Source: CAZNPH01 sp964574985
GTDB lineage: Bacteria > Bacteroidota > Bacteroidia > Bacteroidales > SM23-62
Direction of reading: 5' to 3'
NCBI GenBank assembly: GCA_964574985.1
Contig: CAZNPH010000013.1
Location: 1-64,000, forward strand
Length of the DNA: 64,000 nt
Positions within the stretch are counted from its first letter, which is position 1; each line of letters begins with the position of its first letter. Both the position numbers and the translations under genes were made by a program. Positions 1 to 9,700 of the stretch are shown piece by piece. The notes beneath the pieces are model-generated. The model was given only the letters and a program-made list of their open reading frames with translations. It did not search any database and was not told the DNA's origin.

Positions 1-18
1 CTTGTTAACAACAACGAA

Positions 19-1067
19 CTAACTTGAGCAACCGAATTTGGCGGTCATAGATTCTCCCGAAGAATTCACCTCTGTTCCGTCAACCGACAGGATCACATCG
101 CCGACCTTTATACCTGCCTCACCGGCAGCACTGTTGGCCGTTATGCTGTCTACATAAACCCCCTGGGTGACCTCCAGGTCTTCGACCACCTTGTTCACAA
201 TATTGGAGGGTACGGCAAAGCCATATCCCGCATACGCACCCGTCGGACTGGCAATGGCAGTATTGATGCCCACCAGTCCCCCGCTCAGGTTCACCAAAGC
301 TCCGCCGCTGTTCCCGGGATTGATGGCCGCATCGGTTTGTATGAACGATTCAATGGCACTGCGGTCCTGCAGAATATTGATGTTACGGGCCTTGGCACTG
401 ACAATGCCTGCGGTTACGGTTGAATTCAGGTTGAAAGGATTCCCCACGGCCAGCACCCATTCACCGACTTCCACATCGTCGCTGCTGGTGAAGGGAATGA
501 CCGGAAGGTCCTTTTCCTTGATCTGCAAAAGGGCCAGGTCGGTCGAAGGATCGGTTCCCACCACCCTGGCTTTGAAAACCCGGTTGTCATTGAGGGTCAC
601 TTCAATATCATCCGCATTCTCAATCACATGATTGTTGGTAACGATATATCCGTCAGCATTGATGATCACACCGGAACCGGTTCCCACACGGGCCTGCGGT
701 TCCTGCTGCCTGGGTTGCGGGGTTTCAAACCGGAATTCCGGTCCGAAAAACCGCCGGAACAGATCATCTCATCGTCAAAAAAATGCCGGAAGGGATCCGG
801 ATAGCTTCTGTACTGCCGCACGCTGCGGATCTGTGTCGATTTGATATGCACCACTGCAGGCATGACTTTTTCAGCTACACCGGTAAACTCCAGCGGTATG
901 ATCTCGCCCTCCCGGTTTACGGTATACGCAGCACCTACCACCGGAGTATCCGAAATGTGCTCGATCCTGATGGTTTTGCTGCCGGCAGGTCCAATAAACC
1001 GGAAAGCGCCTATGGTCAGGGCGCTGCCCAGAACCGCCGATAAAACAAGCACTCCGAACTTTTTCAT
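19..1067 (-). pseudogene. htrA: HtrA/DegP-family periplasmic serine protease, frameshifted and 3'-truncated
   Basis: Envelope quality-control protease of the trypsin-like HtrA family. The N-terminal part, starting at ATG 1067, has a signal anchor (MKKFGVLVLSAVLG) and reaches DPFRHFFDDE near 770. One frame change is needed there: the other frame continues as DLFRRFFGPEFRFE and then GTGSGVIINADGYIVTNNHV. The catalytic triad is visible as His in TNNHV, Asp in PSTDLALL and Ser in GNSGGAL. A PDZ domain begins (GVYVDSITANSAAGEAGIKV) but stops at TAG after NSSGESMTAKFGCSS. Family members usually have about 450-500 residues with one or two complete PDZ domains, so the 3' part is missing. The frameshift could be a sequencing error; the loss of the PDZ end looks like real truncation or the edge of a rearrangement. 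Confidence 0.85.
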
Positions 1068-1187
1068 AACAGAAATTTTTGGGTTATACAACGATCCATG
1101 GTGTAACTTCCATGATCAATGCCCACCATGGCCAGTGGTTTCCGGTGATCACCGGTTCCCGGAAATCCTGTATTCATAACAATATAA

Positions 1188-1210
1188 GGCAGGAGAAATA
1201 TTCCCCTGCC
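1188..1210 (-). terminator. Hairpin terminator downstream of hsp20
   Basis: The arms GGCAGG (1188-1193) and CCTGCC (1205-1210) pair. Reading on the minus strand, the hairpin is followed by a T-rich stretch (TTATATTGTT). It lies 13 bp past the hsp20 stop codon, where a terminator would be expected. Confidence 0.55.
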
Positions 1211-1222
1211 TGCACCATCATC

Positions 1223-1669
1223 CTATGAAATCCTGATTTCCTTTGCCGGTTTCGGCTTCGCACCTTCGCTCTTCGGCAAACTTACACGAAGGATCCCGTC
1301 TTCATACCTGGCTGAGATCTTGTCCGGGTTCACCAGATTTTCAGAAACCGTGAATGAACGGCTGAAACTCTGGTAACTGAACTCCCGGCGCAAGAAGCGG
1401 TCGCCTTTTTTCCCTTCTTTCTTTTCTTCCTTTTTCTCTGACGAGATCGTCAACTGTCCGTTCTGATAATCGATATTGAAGTCTTTTTTACTCATGCCCG
1501 GAGCCGCGACCTCGATCTGGAATTCATTTTCGGTTTCCTTCACGTTTACCGTGGGCATGGTGGAATCGATATCGGCAAAGTTCCTGTTGAACCAATCCAT
1601 CATTTCGCCCCCGAGAAATGAGGGCAGAGATGGAAAAAGCCTGTCTGATTTTCTTGCTAAAGTATCCAT
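1223..1669 (-). CDS. Small heat-shock protein, Hsp20/alpha-crystallin family
   Basis: ATP-independent holdase chaperone that binds unfolding proteins in the cytoplasm. The 148-residue product has an N-terminal arm (MDTLARKSDRLFPSLPSFLG), then an alpha-crystallin domain with PTVNVKETENEFQIEVAAPG and ARYEDGILRVSLPK, and a short C-terminal tail ending KEIRIS that carries the I-x-I oligomerisation motif. The start at 1669 is preferred over an in-frame ATG at 1810, because AAAGGAGGT lies about 8 nt upstream of it and the extra 47 residues do not resemble the family. A strong Shine-Dalgarno sequence is notable because Bacteroidota genes usually lack one. A 10-bp inverted repeat lies upstream at 1821-1866. 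Confidence 0.93.
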   Translation of the reverse strand: MDTLARKSDRLFPSLPSFLGGEMMDWFNRNFADIDSTMPTVNVKETENEFQIEVAAPGMSKKDFNIDYQNGQLTISSEKKEEKKEGKKGDRFLRREFSYQSFSRSFTVSENLVNPDKISARYEDGILRVSLPKSEGAKPKPAKEIRIS

Positions 1670-1820
1670 AGTAACTACCTCCTTTCTTTTTGGTTTAGTG
1701 CACGAATTTTTTTTCAAACTGTGTGCCATTTTTCTCTTAGCAGGCACATTATGAGTTATATAGCCCATTATTTCCGGCATAGAAAATGGAATTACAGTTC
1801 TCTCTTTCATTAATCCCTGA

Positions 1821-1866
1821 ATGCCAAAATTTCAATGCAAATGATTCAGTTCTGTCATTTTGGCAT
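1821..1866. promoter_or_regulatory. Inverted repeat between hsp20 and the divergent glycosidase gene
   Basis: ATGCCAAAAT (1821-1830) and its exact reverse complement ATTTTGGCAT (1857-1866) are separated by 26 nt. The pair sits in the only shared upstream region of hsp20 and the gene at 1935. Dyad symmetry upstream of a heat-shock gene suggests an operator or a stress-promoter element. No factor can be named from sequence alone. Confidence 0.35.
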
Positions 1867-1934
1867 ATTATTTTCAAACGGTTTTGTGTATCTTGCTGAG
1901 CAGGCGTTCAAATCATGAATAATCAGCATATATT

Positions 1935-3302
1935 ATGGAAAAAAGATTAGGAACAATTGTATCATTTGCAGTCGCAACCATAAGCTGTACATTGGCAATC
2001 AATCTGTTATCCTCCTGTACATTTGAAAAAGGGCCTGTAAAGGTTGAGATAACGCAAACGGATACCGGTTTTGTCCTCTTGAGGGGAGGAGACCCCTATT
2101 ATGTCAAAGGGGCTGTGGTGGTGGACCGTTACTATGAAACCGCCCTGAAGGCCGGGGCCAATTCACTGCGGATCCACGGGATCACCCGTAAGCTTCTGGA
2201 CCGGGCAGATTCCCTGGGGATGAGCGTGATGTTCGGACTCCCCGTAAAACCGGAACGGAACGGCATGGATTACAACGACACGGCAGCCGTTCGCAGGCAG
2301 CATGAACAGGTGATGGCCCGGGTCCGGGAGTTCAGGGACCATCCGGCCGTACTGTTATGGTACCTGGGCAATGAGCTTGATTATGTTACCCCATACCGGG
2401 ATCCCAACTGGAAAGTCTACGATGCCCTGAGTGAACTCGCGAAAGATATCAGGAAAGAGGATCCCCTGCACCCGGTCATGACGGTCATCGGGACCGGAAA
2501 GCCCTACAAGCTGGGCATCCTTATGGAAAAAGTACCTGAACTCGATCTGCTGGGGATCAACAGTTATGCGGATATCGGAAAAGTACGTTCATGGCTGGAA
2601 TCCTATGGCTGGGACAAACCTTACATGATCACCGAATGGGGTGTTTCTGGTCCCTGGCAGGTCGGGCACACCGAATGGGGACGGCCCATCGAGGAAACAG
2701 GAGGCAAAAAAATGGAACTCCGCATAAACCGGTACCAAAAGCACATCCGGCCCAACCGGGACATCTGCCTGGGTTCATACTCATTTTTCTGGTATCATTT
2801 TCAGCGCACCACCCATACATGGATGGGTATGTTCGACACGGAAGGGCGTCATTCCGGATCGGTGGACGCACTGCAATATGCATGGACCGGGGAATGGCCG
2901 GAAAACCGCACGCCCGTGGTGGATTCATTGCATATCGGGGAAATGACGGCCTATGACAACGTCTATCTGAATCCGGGCAAAAAATACACCGCCCGGACAG
3001 TGGCCACCGAACCGGACGGGGAACCCTTGACCTATAACTGGGAATTGCTTCCGGAACCGGAAGAATACGGGGCCTATGCAGGACAGGGCGAGGTTAAGCA
3101 GCCCCAGGTCCCCAACACCCTGCCGGAGGTCAGTGACCGTCCTGAAATTATCTTCAGGGCTCCGGAAAAAACCGGGCCCTACCGTCTTTACATCAACGTG
3201 TATGACGGGAACGGACATTATTCGGAAGCAAATGTTCCCTTCTATGTCACCGATGACCCGGGAAAGGGAGTACTGATCGAAGCAGGGCCCTGGGAATGGT
3301 AA
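1935..3302 (+). CDS. Lipoprotein TIM-barrel glycoside hydrolase, GH2-like catalytic domain
   Basis: A 455-residue predicted lipoprotein (lipobox LLSSC, Cys28), probably anchored in the outer membrane. A (beta/alpha)8-type domain spans about residues 45-320. WYLGNELD (Glu147) fits the clan GH-A acid/base, and MITEWGVSG (Glu234) fits the nucleophile. Residues about 325-445 form a beta-rich C-terminal module resembling a PKD/Ig-like fold (YNWELLPEPEEYG; RLYINVYDGNGHYSE). Unlike classical GH2 enzymes it lacks N-terminal jelly-roll domains, so a distinct GH-A family is possible and the substrate cannot be named. It is transcribed divergently from hsp20 and converges on the glycosyltransferase gene. 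Confidence 0.75.
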   Translation: MEKRLGTIVSFAVATISCTLAINLLSSCTFEKGPVKVEITQTDTGFVLLRGGDPYYVKGAVVVDRYYETALKAGANSLRIHGITRKLLDRADSLGMSVMFGLPVKPERNGMDYNDTAAVRRQHEQVMARVREFRDHPAVLLWYLGNELDYVTPYRDPNWKVYDALSELAKDIRKEDPLHPVMTVIGTGKPYKLGILMEKVPELDLLGINSYADIGKVRSWLESYGWDKPYMITEWGVSGPWQVGHTEWGRPIEETGGKKMELRINRYQKHIRPNRDICLGSYSFFWYHFQRTTHTWMGMFDTEGRHSGSVDALQYAWTGEWPENRTPVVDSLHIGEMTAYDNVYLNPGKKYTARTVATEPDGEPLTYNWELLPEPEEYGAYAGQGEVKQPQVPNTLPEVSDRPEIIFRAPEKTGPYRLYINVYDGNGHYSEANVPFYVTDDPGKGVLIEAGPWEW

Positions 3303-3307
3303 ATACC

Positions 3308-4246
3308 CTATTTTTGAAACCAGCTCCTGATGCGGCTGTCCCTGAAAACAGAGAATGTGTCCCTTCCGGTCAGTTCAAAAAAAAACAAGTCGGAGTAATT
3401 GAGCAAATGCCATGGGGTTTTCCTGATGACCGGCCCCATGATCCGCCTTCCCTTCCGGGACAATCCCAAACGGTAGGCAAGGGCAGCCAGGGCTTTGTGG
3501 TGAACACTGTATAAACGGGGATATTTATTCAACAGGTCCGCGTGTTTTTCCAGTATCCTTTCCCGCATCTCCATCCGCATGCGGTTGTTCCGGATATCGG
3601 TAAGCTGTGTTTCTTCATGCACATGTATCCTGACCAGTACTTCGGGAATGGTCCCGAATTCAAAATTCCGGGCCAGTCTGAACAGATATTCCGTATCCTG
3701 TCCAAATTTCAGTGATTCATCATAGAACCCCACCGCATCGGTGCATTCCCGCCTGACGCAAACCCCGAAACCGTTCCCGATGGATGTGGCAGCCACCAGG
3801 CCCTTTTCCCTGGATGAAAAACGGCAGGGCCATGTTTTCGAGGAGATGATCCGTTCCTTTTTTCCCGACCCCTTCACACGGGCAATGCCGGTCCATGCAA
3901 AACCGCTGTTCCCGCCCGGACCCGTAAAGTAGCCGTGTATCTTTTCAAGCAAGGAAGGCAGGTATTCATCATCATCATCCAGAAAAAGGATGAACTCTCC
4001 CCGGGCATTCCGGATGCCCGTATTGTATCCCCCTCCTGCGCCCCCGGGTGTTTTATGACGGAAATACCACAGACGTTTGTCCCTGAACCGTTTGACCAGT
4101 TGTTCTGTTTCCGGGTCATTTGCATCGTCCACCACCAGGTGTTCGAAATCCTTGAATGACTGGGCCAAAACACTGCGTATGTTCCTGGCCAGCAAGGCAG
4201 GTCGTCTGAATGTGGGCGTAATAATTGAAAACAAAGGCCTGTCCAT
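3308..4246 (-). CDS. Family 2 (GT-A) glycosyltransferase
   Basis: A 312-residue cytoplasmic or membrane-associated glycosyltransferase that transfers a sugar from a nucleotide sugar to a glycan acceptor. The N-terminus FSIITPTFRRPALLARNI and VVDDAND are the nucleotide-binding part of the GT-A fold, and LDDDDEYLP (Asp90-93) holds the metal-binding DXD. The C-terminal segment (about 230-312) is helical and basic, with no clear transmembrane span. The length is normal for GT2. No surface-polysaccharide cluster surrounds it, so the acceptor is unknown. Its stop codon lies 5 bp from that of the convergent glycosidase gene. Confidence 0.88.
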   Translation of the reverse strand: MDRPLFSIITPTFRRPALLARNIRSVLAQSFKDFEHLVVDDANDPETEQLVKRFRDKRLWYFRHKTPGGAGGGYNTGIRNARGEFILFLDDDDEYLPSLLEKIHGYFTGPGGNSGFAWTGIARVKGSGKKERIISSKTWPCRFSSREKGLVAATSIGNGFGVCVRRECTDAVGFYDESLKFGQDTEYLFRLARNFEFGTIPEVLVRIHVHEETQLTDIRNNRMRMEMRERILEKHADLLNKYPRLYSVHHKALAALAYRLGLSRKGRRIMGPVIRKTPWHLLNYSDLFFFELTGRDTFSVFRDSRIRSWFQK

Positions 4247-4403
4247 TTTTAATGTCTAGCAGGTTTCCGGTGCATTTAAAGGTAAGCAATCTTCAGTAAA
4301 TGCCCCGGCCATGATCAGGTTCAAATGATTCAAATGATCACTTGACTTTTTCCTTGTTTACAATATTTTTATTTTCCCGGATCATTCATCAAAAACCAAA
4401 ATT

Positions 4404-4841
4404 ATGAAAACCCTGAACAAAACATTGGGCGTCATCTCAGTTGCAGTATTGCTGATTGGAATGGTATTCAAGAAATTTCACTGGCCGGGAGCCAGCATTT
4501 TGATTCTGATTAGCGGACTCGGCGTGCTGGCTTTTTATGTGGCTTTTGTGATCGCCGGCCCCAAACCCCTGGCCAAAGGGATTGAAAAAACCAGCGCCAT
4601 CGTGGGCGGTTTGGCAATGTGTATTGTTGCCATAGGGATGGTCATGAAGATCCAGCACTGGGCAGGTGCATCAATCCTTGTCTATATTTCCGATGCGGGC
4701 TTGCTGCTGACCGGCATCCTGCTGATCATCGCTGCAATAAAGGAAACCGATCCCGCCAGGCAAAGCATCAAGACCTATGCGGCCTTTACCATATTTGTCC
4801 TGGCCCTGATCATGGCTTTTATTTCCCTGCCACCGTCATAA
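4404..4841 (+). CDS. Four-helix membrane protein with duplicated GldL-like K-x-x-H-W-x-G-A motif
   Basis: A 145-residue protein with four predicted membrane segments (about 8-25, 32-52, 65-82 and 90-110) and a fifth hydrophobic C-terminal segment. It contains two copies of one module: MVFKKFHWPGASILIL in the first half and MVMKIQHWAGASILVY in the second, each between hydrophobic segments. The motif resembles the membrane part of GldL, the proton-driven motor subunit of the T9SS and gliding machinery, but the long cytoplasmic domain of GldL is absent. A function in secretion is not shown. It stands alone on the + strand, 160 bp from the glycosyltransferase start. Confidence 0.6.
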   Translation: MKTLNKTLGVISVAVLLIGMVFKKFHWPGASILILISGLGVLAFYVAFVIAGPKPLAKGIEKTSAIVGGLAMCIVAIGMVMKIQHWAGASILVYISDAGLLLTGILLIIAAIKETDPARQSIKTYAAFTIFVLALIMAFISLPPS

Positions 4842-4865
4842 TATACCGCCAGTAAATAAAAATTT

Positions 4866-5621
4866 ATGCTTCAGCTGCAGCCCATCCAAACCCGCCTGGT
4901 TATGCTGCAAACCGGGATGCGGGCCCCAATAGGCATCAAAGTGTCCGGTCCCGACCTGGAAACCCTGGAAAAAACGGCATTGAGGCTCGAACATCATTTG
5001 AAACTTGCCGAGGGTGTGGATCCTGCTTCTGTTTTTGCCGACAGGGTGGTGGGCAAACCATACCTGGAGATCAGGATTGACAGAAAGGCCATTGCCCGTC
5101 ACGGAATAACGGTAAAAGACCTGCAGTCATACATCGGCAGTGCGGTAGGCGGACTCACCCTGACCACCACGGTTGAAGGAAGGGAACGTTTTCCCGTCCG
5201 GATCAGGTATGCGAGGGAATACAGGGACAATCCCGGGGATCTGAAGAAAGTACTGATCCCTTCCGCATCCGGCAACCAGATCCCCCTGGGTGAGCTTACT
5301 GAGATCGGTTACGCGCGGGGGCCCCAAATGATCAAAAGTGAGAACACTTTTCTTACCGCGTACATCATTTTTGACAAGAAAGAAGGAACCGCAGAAGTGG
5401 ATGTGGTGGAAAATGCACAACAGCATCTTGATGATAAGATTGACCGGGGAGAACTGATTATTCCCGCCGGGGTGAATTATGTTTTTGCAGGGAACTACGA
5501 AAACCAGATCCGGGCGGCCAACCGGCTCATGGTAGTCATCCCGGCTTCTTCCATGATCTTCAGCGGGATCCTGGTGGCTTTTTCCGGTGGATTCCTGATG
5601 ATCTGGCTCTATGGCCAGTAA
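4866..5621 (+). pseudogene. CusA/CzcA heavy-metal RND pump fragment
   Basis: This is the periplasmic middle part of an RND heavy-metal/proton antiporter. LQPIQTRLVMLQTGMRAPIG through the GQIPLGEL-type loop (here GNQIPLGELTEIGYARG) matches the CusA porter region, and AANRLMVVIP begins a membrane segment. The next residues, SSMIFSGILVAFSGG, skip the roughly 20 residues expected between the two helices. The sequence stops after MIWLYGQ. About 250 of some 1040 residues remain, with neither the N-terminal half nor the C-terminal helices. It cannot work as a pump. The end abuts a CusB C-terminal fragment, which points to one deletion across a cusA-cusB operon. Confidence 0.85.
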
Positions 5622-5916
5622 GATCATGGTTCCCAAATCAGCCGTGCTGTGGACAGGCAAACGGGCCGTGGTATTTGTCAGGGACCCCGAATCTGCAATG
5701 CCGTCATTCAGATACCGGGAAATCGTCCTGGGGCCCGAAGCGGATGATTCCTATGTGGTTTCCCGGGGATTGGCCGAAGGTGAGGAAATCGTCACCCACG
5801 GTGTTTTCAAGATCGATGCTGCCGCACAGCTTGCCGGAAAACCCAGCATGATGAATCCGGGAGGAAGTGCATTGTCAACCGGGCATGACCACGGGGACAT
5901 GGAAATGTCCGATTAA
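5611..5916 (+). pseudogene. CusB-type periplasmic adaptor, C-terminal fragment
   Basis: The first residues (MASKI) come from the join with the cusA fragment. From MVPKSAVLWTGKRAVVFV onwards the protein matches the C-terminal membrane-proximal domain of RND adaptor proteins: REIVLGPEADDSYVVSRGL, EEIVTHGVF and IDAAAQLAGKPSMMN. The tail is His/Asp/Met-rich (GHDHGDMEMSD), as is common in copper and silver adaptors. The N-terminal hairpin and barrel domains are missing. The reading frame differs from that of the cusA fragment and overlaps it by 11 nt. It is best read as the other edge of a deletion; an assembly join is the alternative. Confidence 0.82.
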
Positions 5917-5925
5917 ATATCCTGC

Positions 5926-6393
5926 CTATTTCTTTCTCCGGTACGTTCCCATGTACTCTGCTTTGTCAATGATGAGCCCGTTGATCGCATTGTAAAAGTC
6001 CGCGGCGGTATTGGCCGATTCCGGAGGCAGTTTCTTTTTCAAGGCGAATAACCTGAAATAATAATGGTGTTCTGTGCCTTTGGGCGGACAGGGCCCGCCG
6101 TAACCCAGTTTTCCGAAATCATTCTTGCCCTGTGTCGCCCCGTTCCCCAGATGTTTTTCAATGGGGATGATCTCTTCCAGTTCACGGCAGTCAGACGGGA
6201 GATTGTACACGATCCAGTGGGTAAAGGTCCCCCCCGGAGCATCCGGGTCTTCCATGATCAAAGCAAACGTTACTGTTTCTTTGGGTGCTTCGTCCCATCT
6301 GAGCGGCGGAGAAACATCATCGCCATCACAGGCATGTTTGACCGGGACCGGAGCGCCGTGCTCAAATGATGTGGTGGTCATGTTAAATGCCAT
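5926..6393 (-). CDS. YbhB/YbcL family phosphatidylethanolamine-binding-like protein
   Basis: A 155-residue soluble protein of the PEBP/Raf-kinase-inhibitor-like family. The family signature is present: DGDDVSPPLRWDEAPKET, MEDPDAPGGTFTHWIVYNLP and GYGGPCPPKGTEHHYYF, which together make the conserved anion-binding pocket (Asp-Pro-Asp-Ala-Pro, the GPCPP loop and the His residues). The length is complete for bacterial members. The role of bacterial PEBPs is not settled. No signal peptide is seen. It converges on the cusB remnant with a 9-bp gap. Confidence 0.93.
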   Translation of the reverse strand: MAFNMTTTSFEHGAPVPVKHACDGDDVSPPLRWDEAPKETVTFALIMEDPDAPGGTFTHWIVYNLPSDCRELEEIIPIEKHLGNGATQGKNDFGKLGYGGPCPPKGTEHHYYFRLFALKKKLPPESANTAADFYNAINGLIIDKAEYMGTYRRKK

Positions 6394-6777
6394 AACGTTT
6401 AGGTATTTGAATGATTATAACAATTTAAGCATTTACATCGAACAATTCCTCGATGTCCTCAGGCAACTGTGCCTTTACATCTTCTGCCTCCCCTTCGGAT
6501 ACATATTTACGGGTCATTGTTTATTCAATCATGTAATAATAACATGCCAAACCCCGGTCTGAACCGGAATAATTTGGCAATGGACATGTTGATATTTTAT
6601 ATTACTAAAAACCAAATGGTTACAAGTCCGCCGAAGGCCCCTGTCTTCAGGGAATCAAAGGGGGTTATACCGGGCATGAGAAAAAAAATTCTCACATGCT
6701 TATTTATTCAACAACTGTTTGATTTTGAGTATCCGGAAAAAATTGACAATTTTACTCAGCCACCAAACCACCACACC

Positions 6778-9700
6778 ATGAAATTCTTCCGTTTTTTGCT
6801 GCTTGCCGGCAGTCTGTTTGCCTTGTCTGCAGGCATGAACGGGTCCGGCGAAGACTCGACCCTCTATTCATGGGAAAACCCCCATGCCGCCATTCTGCCC
6901 AACGGCGACCTGCAATGGGCGCCTGAACCCTTTGTATATACTCCGGGGACCACCGTGCGGTATATCGATTACGAATCCGGAAATGACAGCCACGACGGCA
7001 CCACCAAAGACACCCCCTGGAAACACCATCCATGGGATCCGGAAGCAACGGGGAATGCCGCCGGCGCTTCCGGGATCGATACCTATGTATTCAAAAGGGG
7101 ATCGGTTTACCGGGGAACAATCGAAGCCCAGGAATCGGGCACCGCGGAAAATCCCATCCGGCTGACCTCGGACCCGGACTGGGGTACGGGAGAGGCATGC
7201 TTTTTCGGTTCAAAACGGATCACAGGGGGATGGAGCCGGGGCTCACAGTTCTCGGCCCCCGGCATGCCCGAGCCGGATAAGATCTGGTATCTGAATTTTG
7301 ACGAGGACCTCCCGCCCACCAAAGTGGTCTGTGAATGGAAGGACGGGGAACTGGAAAGGATCCGCCTGGCCAGGACACCCAACTGGGAGATCACCGATTC
7401 CATCAATCCCATGGACGGATGGTGGGAATGGACCGGGGTAGTGGGGAACGAAACACAGGACGGCTATTACATCGACGACAACCACCTCACCCAATCCGAT
7501 GCCAATTACTGGGTGGGGGGCACCGTATGGAGCGAATGGGAAGGGATCATGGGGGCCCTGTGGGGTCAGGAGATCCTCTCCTTCAATCCATCCACCAACA
7601 GCATCACCGCCAATCATACATTCGGGGGCAAGGGGTGCCGGTATTACATCGAGAACCTCTCCTATCTTCTGGACACCACCAATGAATATTACCTGCACCG
7701 GAGTTCTTCCGCCCCGGACCGGCTGTACATCAGGCTGCCGGAGGACCGGAATCCCAATGATGCCGTTATTGAAATGGCGGTGAAAAAAACGCCCGTTTTA
7801 ATAGCGGACAGGCATCACATCTCGGTGAGCGGACTCTCATTCGCGTGCAATACATTCGACGGGTATCACTGGACAAACGCTGATGCGGAAAACATCGCAT
7901 CCTTCATCAAGCTGGAAGGATCATGCCACCACATCGAAATAGCCAACTGCAGGTTCCGGTATGTGACCGCGGGGGTGGCCGGACTCAATTCAAAGGGGGA
8001 TATGCGGAACATCACCATCCGGGACAATGATTTCCTGGTAGTGGACGACCAGACCATTACTTTCGGCTCCAACTCATCCCAACCCTATATGAAAGGTATC
8101 CGGATCATGCGCAACCGGATACATGACAGCGGGGGCAGGCAGCTTTGCAGGTGGTATTCTGCCATACCGGCAGTGTACGGACAGTTCAGGACCGCCGAGG
8201 CGGCCGGGAACATCGTGAGTTATTCGTGGGGGGCCGGACTCGATTTTACCTGGGGGAAACCCAGCGGGGACGGGGTGACGAACGTGCCGCTGGTGTGCGG
8301 ACTCGTACATCATAACCGGGTGGAGAATACTTTCCTGGGTGTTCAGGATTACGGCGCGCTGGAAAGCTGGCAGGGCGGACCCGCGTACTATTACAACAAT
8401 TATTCGAAAAATGCCCGGGGATATTCTGCAGCAGGCGGGAATGTACGCTGGAACCCCTGGGCGTTCCCCTATTACCTGGACGGGGCGTTCAAGAATTATG
8501 TGTTCAACAACATCGCTGTCGGACTCTTCAATTCGATGACCGATGCAAAAAAAAGGAACCGGCTGGCTTTTCAGCAGGTGCTGGGATTCTATGTCACCTG
8601 GGCCAACAACACGGCCTATAAATTCTATATGGGTACCAAAGCCCACAAGCACAGCGGGGGCACCCCCGGGTACAATTTCTACCTGGGAAATATTTTCGAC
8701 GACATCTCCAGGAAATACATCGAGAACAACAGTCTGCCCGAAGAACTGGTCCCCTTCGAATCATACGGTTATAACATTTTTCACGGGGATCCGGAAGAAT
8801 TCGGGACCTTTGTGGACGACCGGAACTTTAACGGACTGGATGAATTCCGTGCCAGTCTGGCCAGCCACAATGCACAGCTTGACCAGACCGGCTGGGATGC
8901 CACCGGGGACATCCTGACCGATCCGGGCAACAACGATTTCAGGCCCCTCCCCGGCGGGGAAGCCATTGACCGGGGGGTCAGGTTCTTCGCCCCTTTAAGT
9001 CTGTACGCGGTTACCGGGGAGTGGCACTTCTACGAGCATCCCGATGATTATACCATCATCATGGGCGAGAATTTTTATTTCACCGGCGACTTCAAGAACC
9101 GGGGGGATTACCTGTATGTCCCCAGGAACCACCTGACCGCACCGGGAGCCGGAACGGACAATTTCATCATGGGCAAACTGGAAAACTGGACCCGCGGGGC
9201 TTTTGTGTTTGACGGCCAAACGGATTACTGCTATGTTTCCCATGAAAAATCCAGTCAGAACAAATGCAATGACCTGAACATGACCACCCATGATTTCATC
9301 GTGGAAACTTTTGTAAAGACCGATTCCGCATTCACCGGGGGAACCGTGGTCTCCAAATATGACGAAGGAGGCGGCGGATACAAGCTGGAAGTGGATGCCG
9401 ACGGAAATGCCTGTGGGTTGATCATAACCGGCGGATCCGAAGCTTTTACGCAGAGCAGTTCGGTGGCGGTCAATGACGGGACGTGGCACCACGTCCTGGC
9501 CGAGTTCGACCGCAGTTCGGGCATCTCCATGTACATCGACGGCGAACTGCAGAACGGGAACAGCTCCGGAACCCTGCCTGTAAGTTCGGTTTCCCTCGCC
9601 AACACTTCCGACTTTCTGGTGGGAAAAGACCACGACGGCCATTATTTTGCAGGGGCCATGGATTTCCTCAGGATATCCAAAGGGACCCTCAGCGCCGCGG

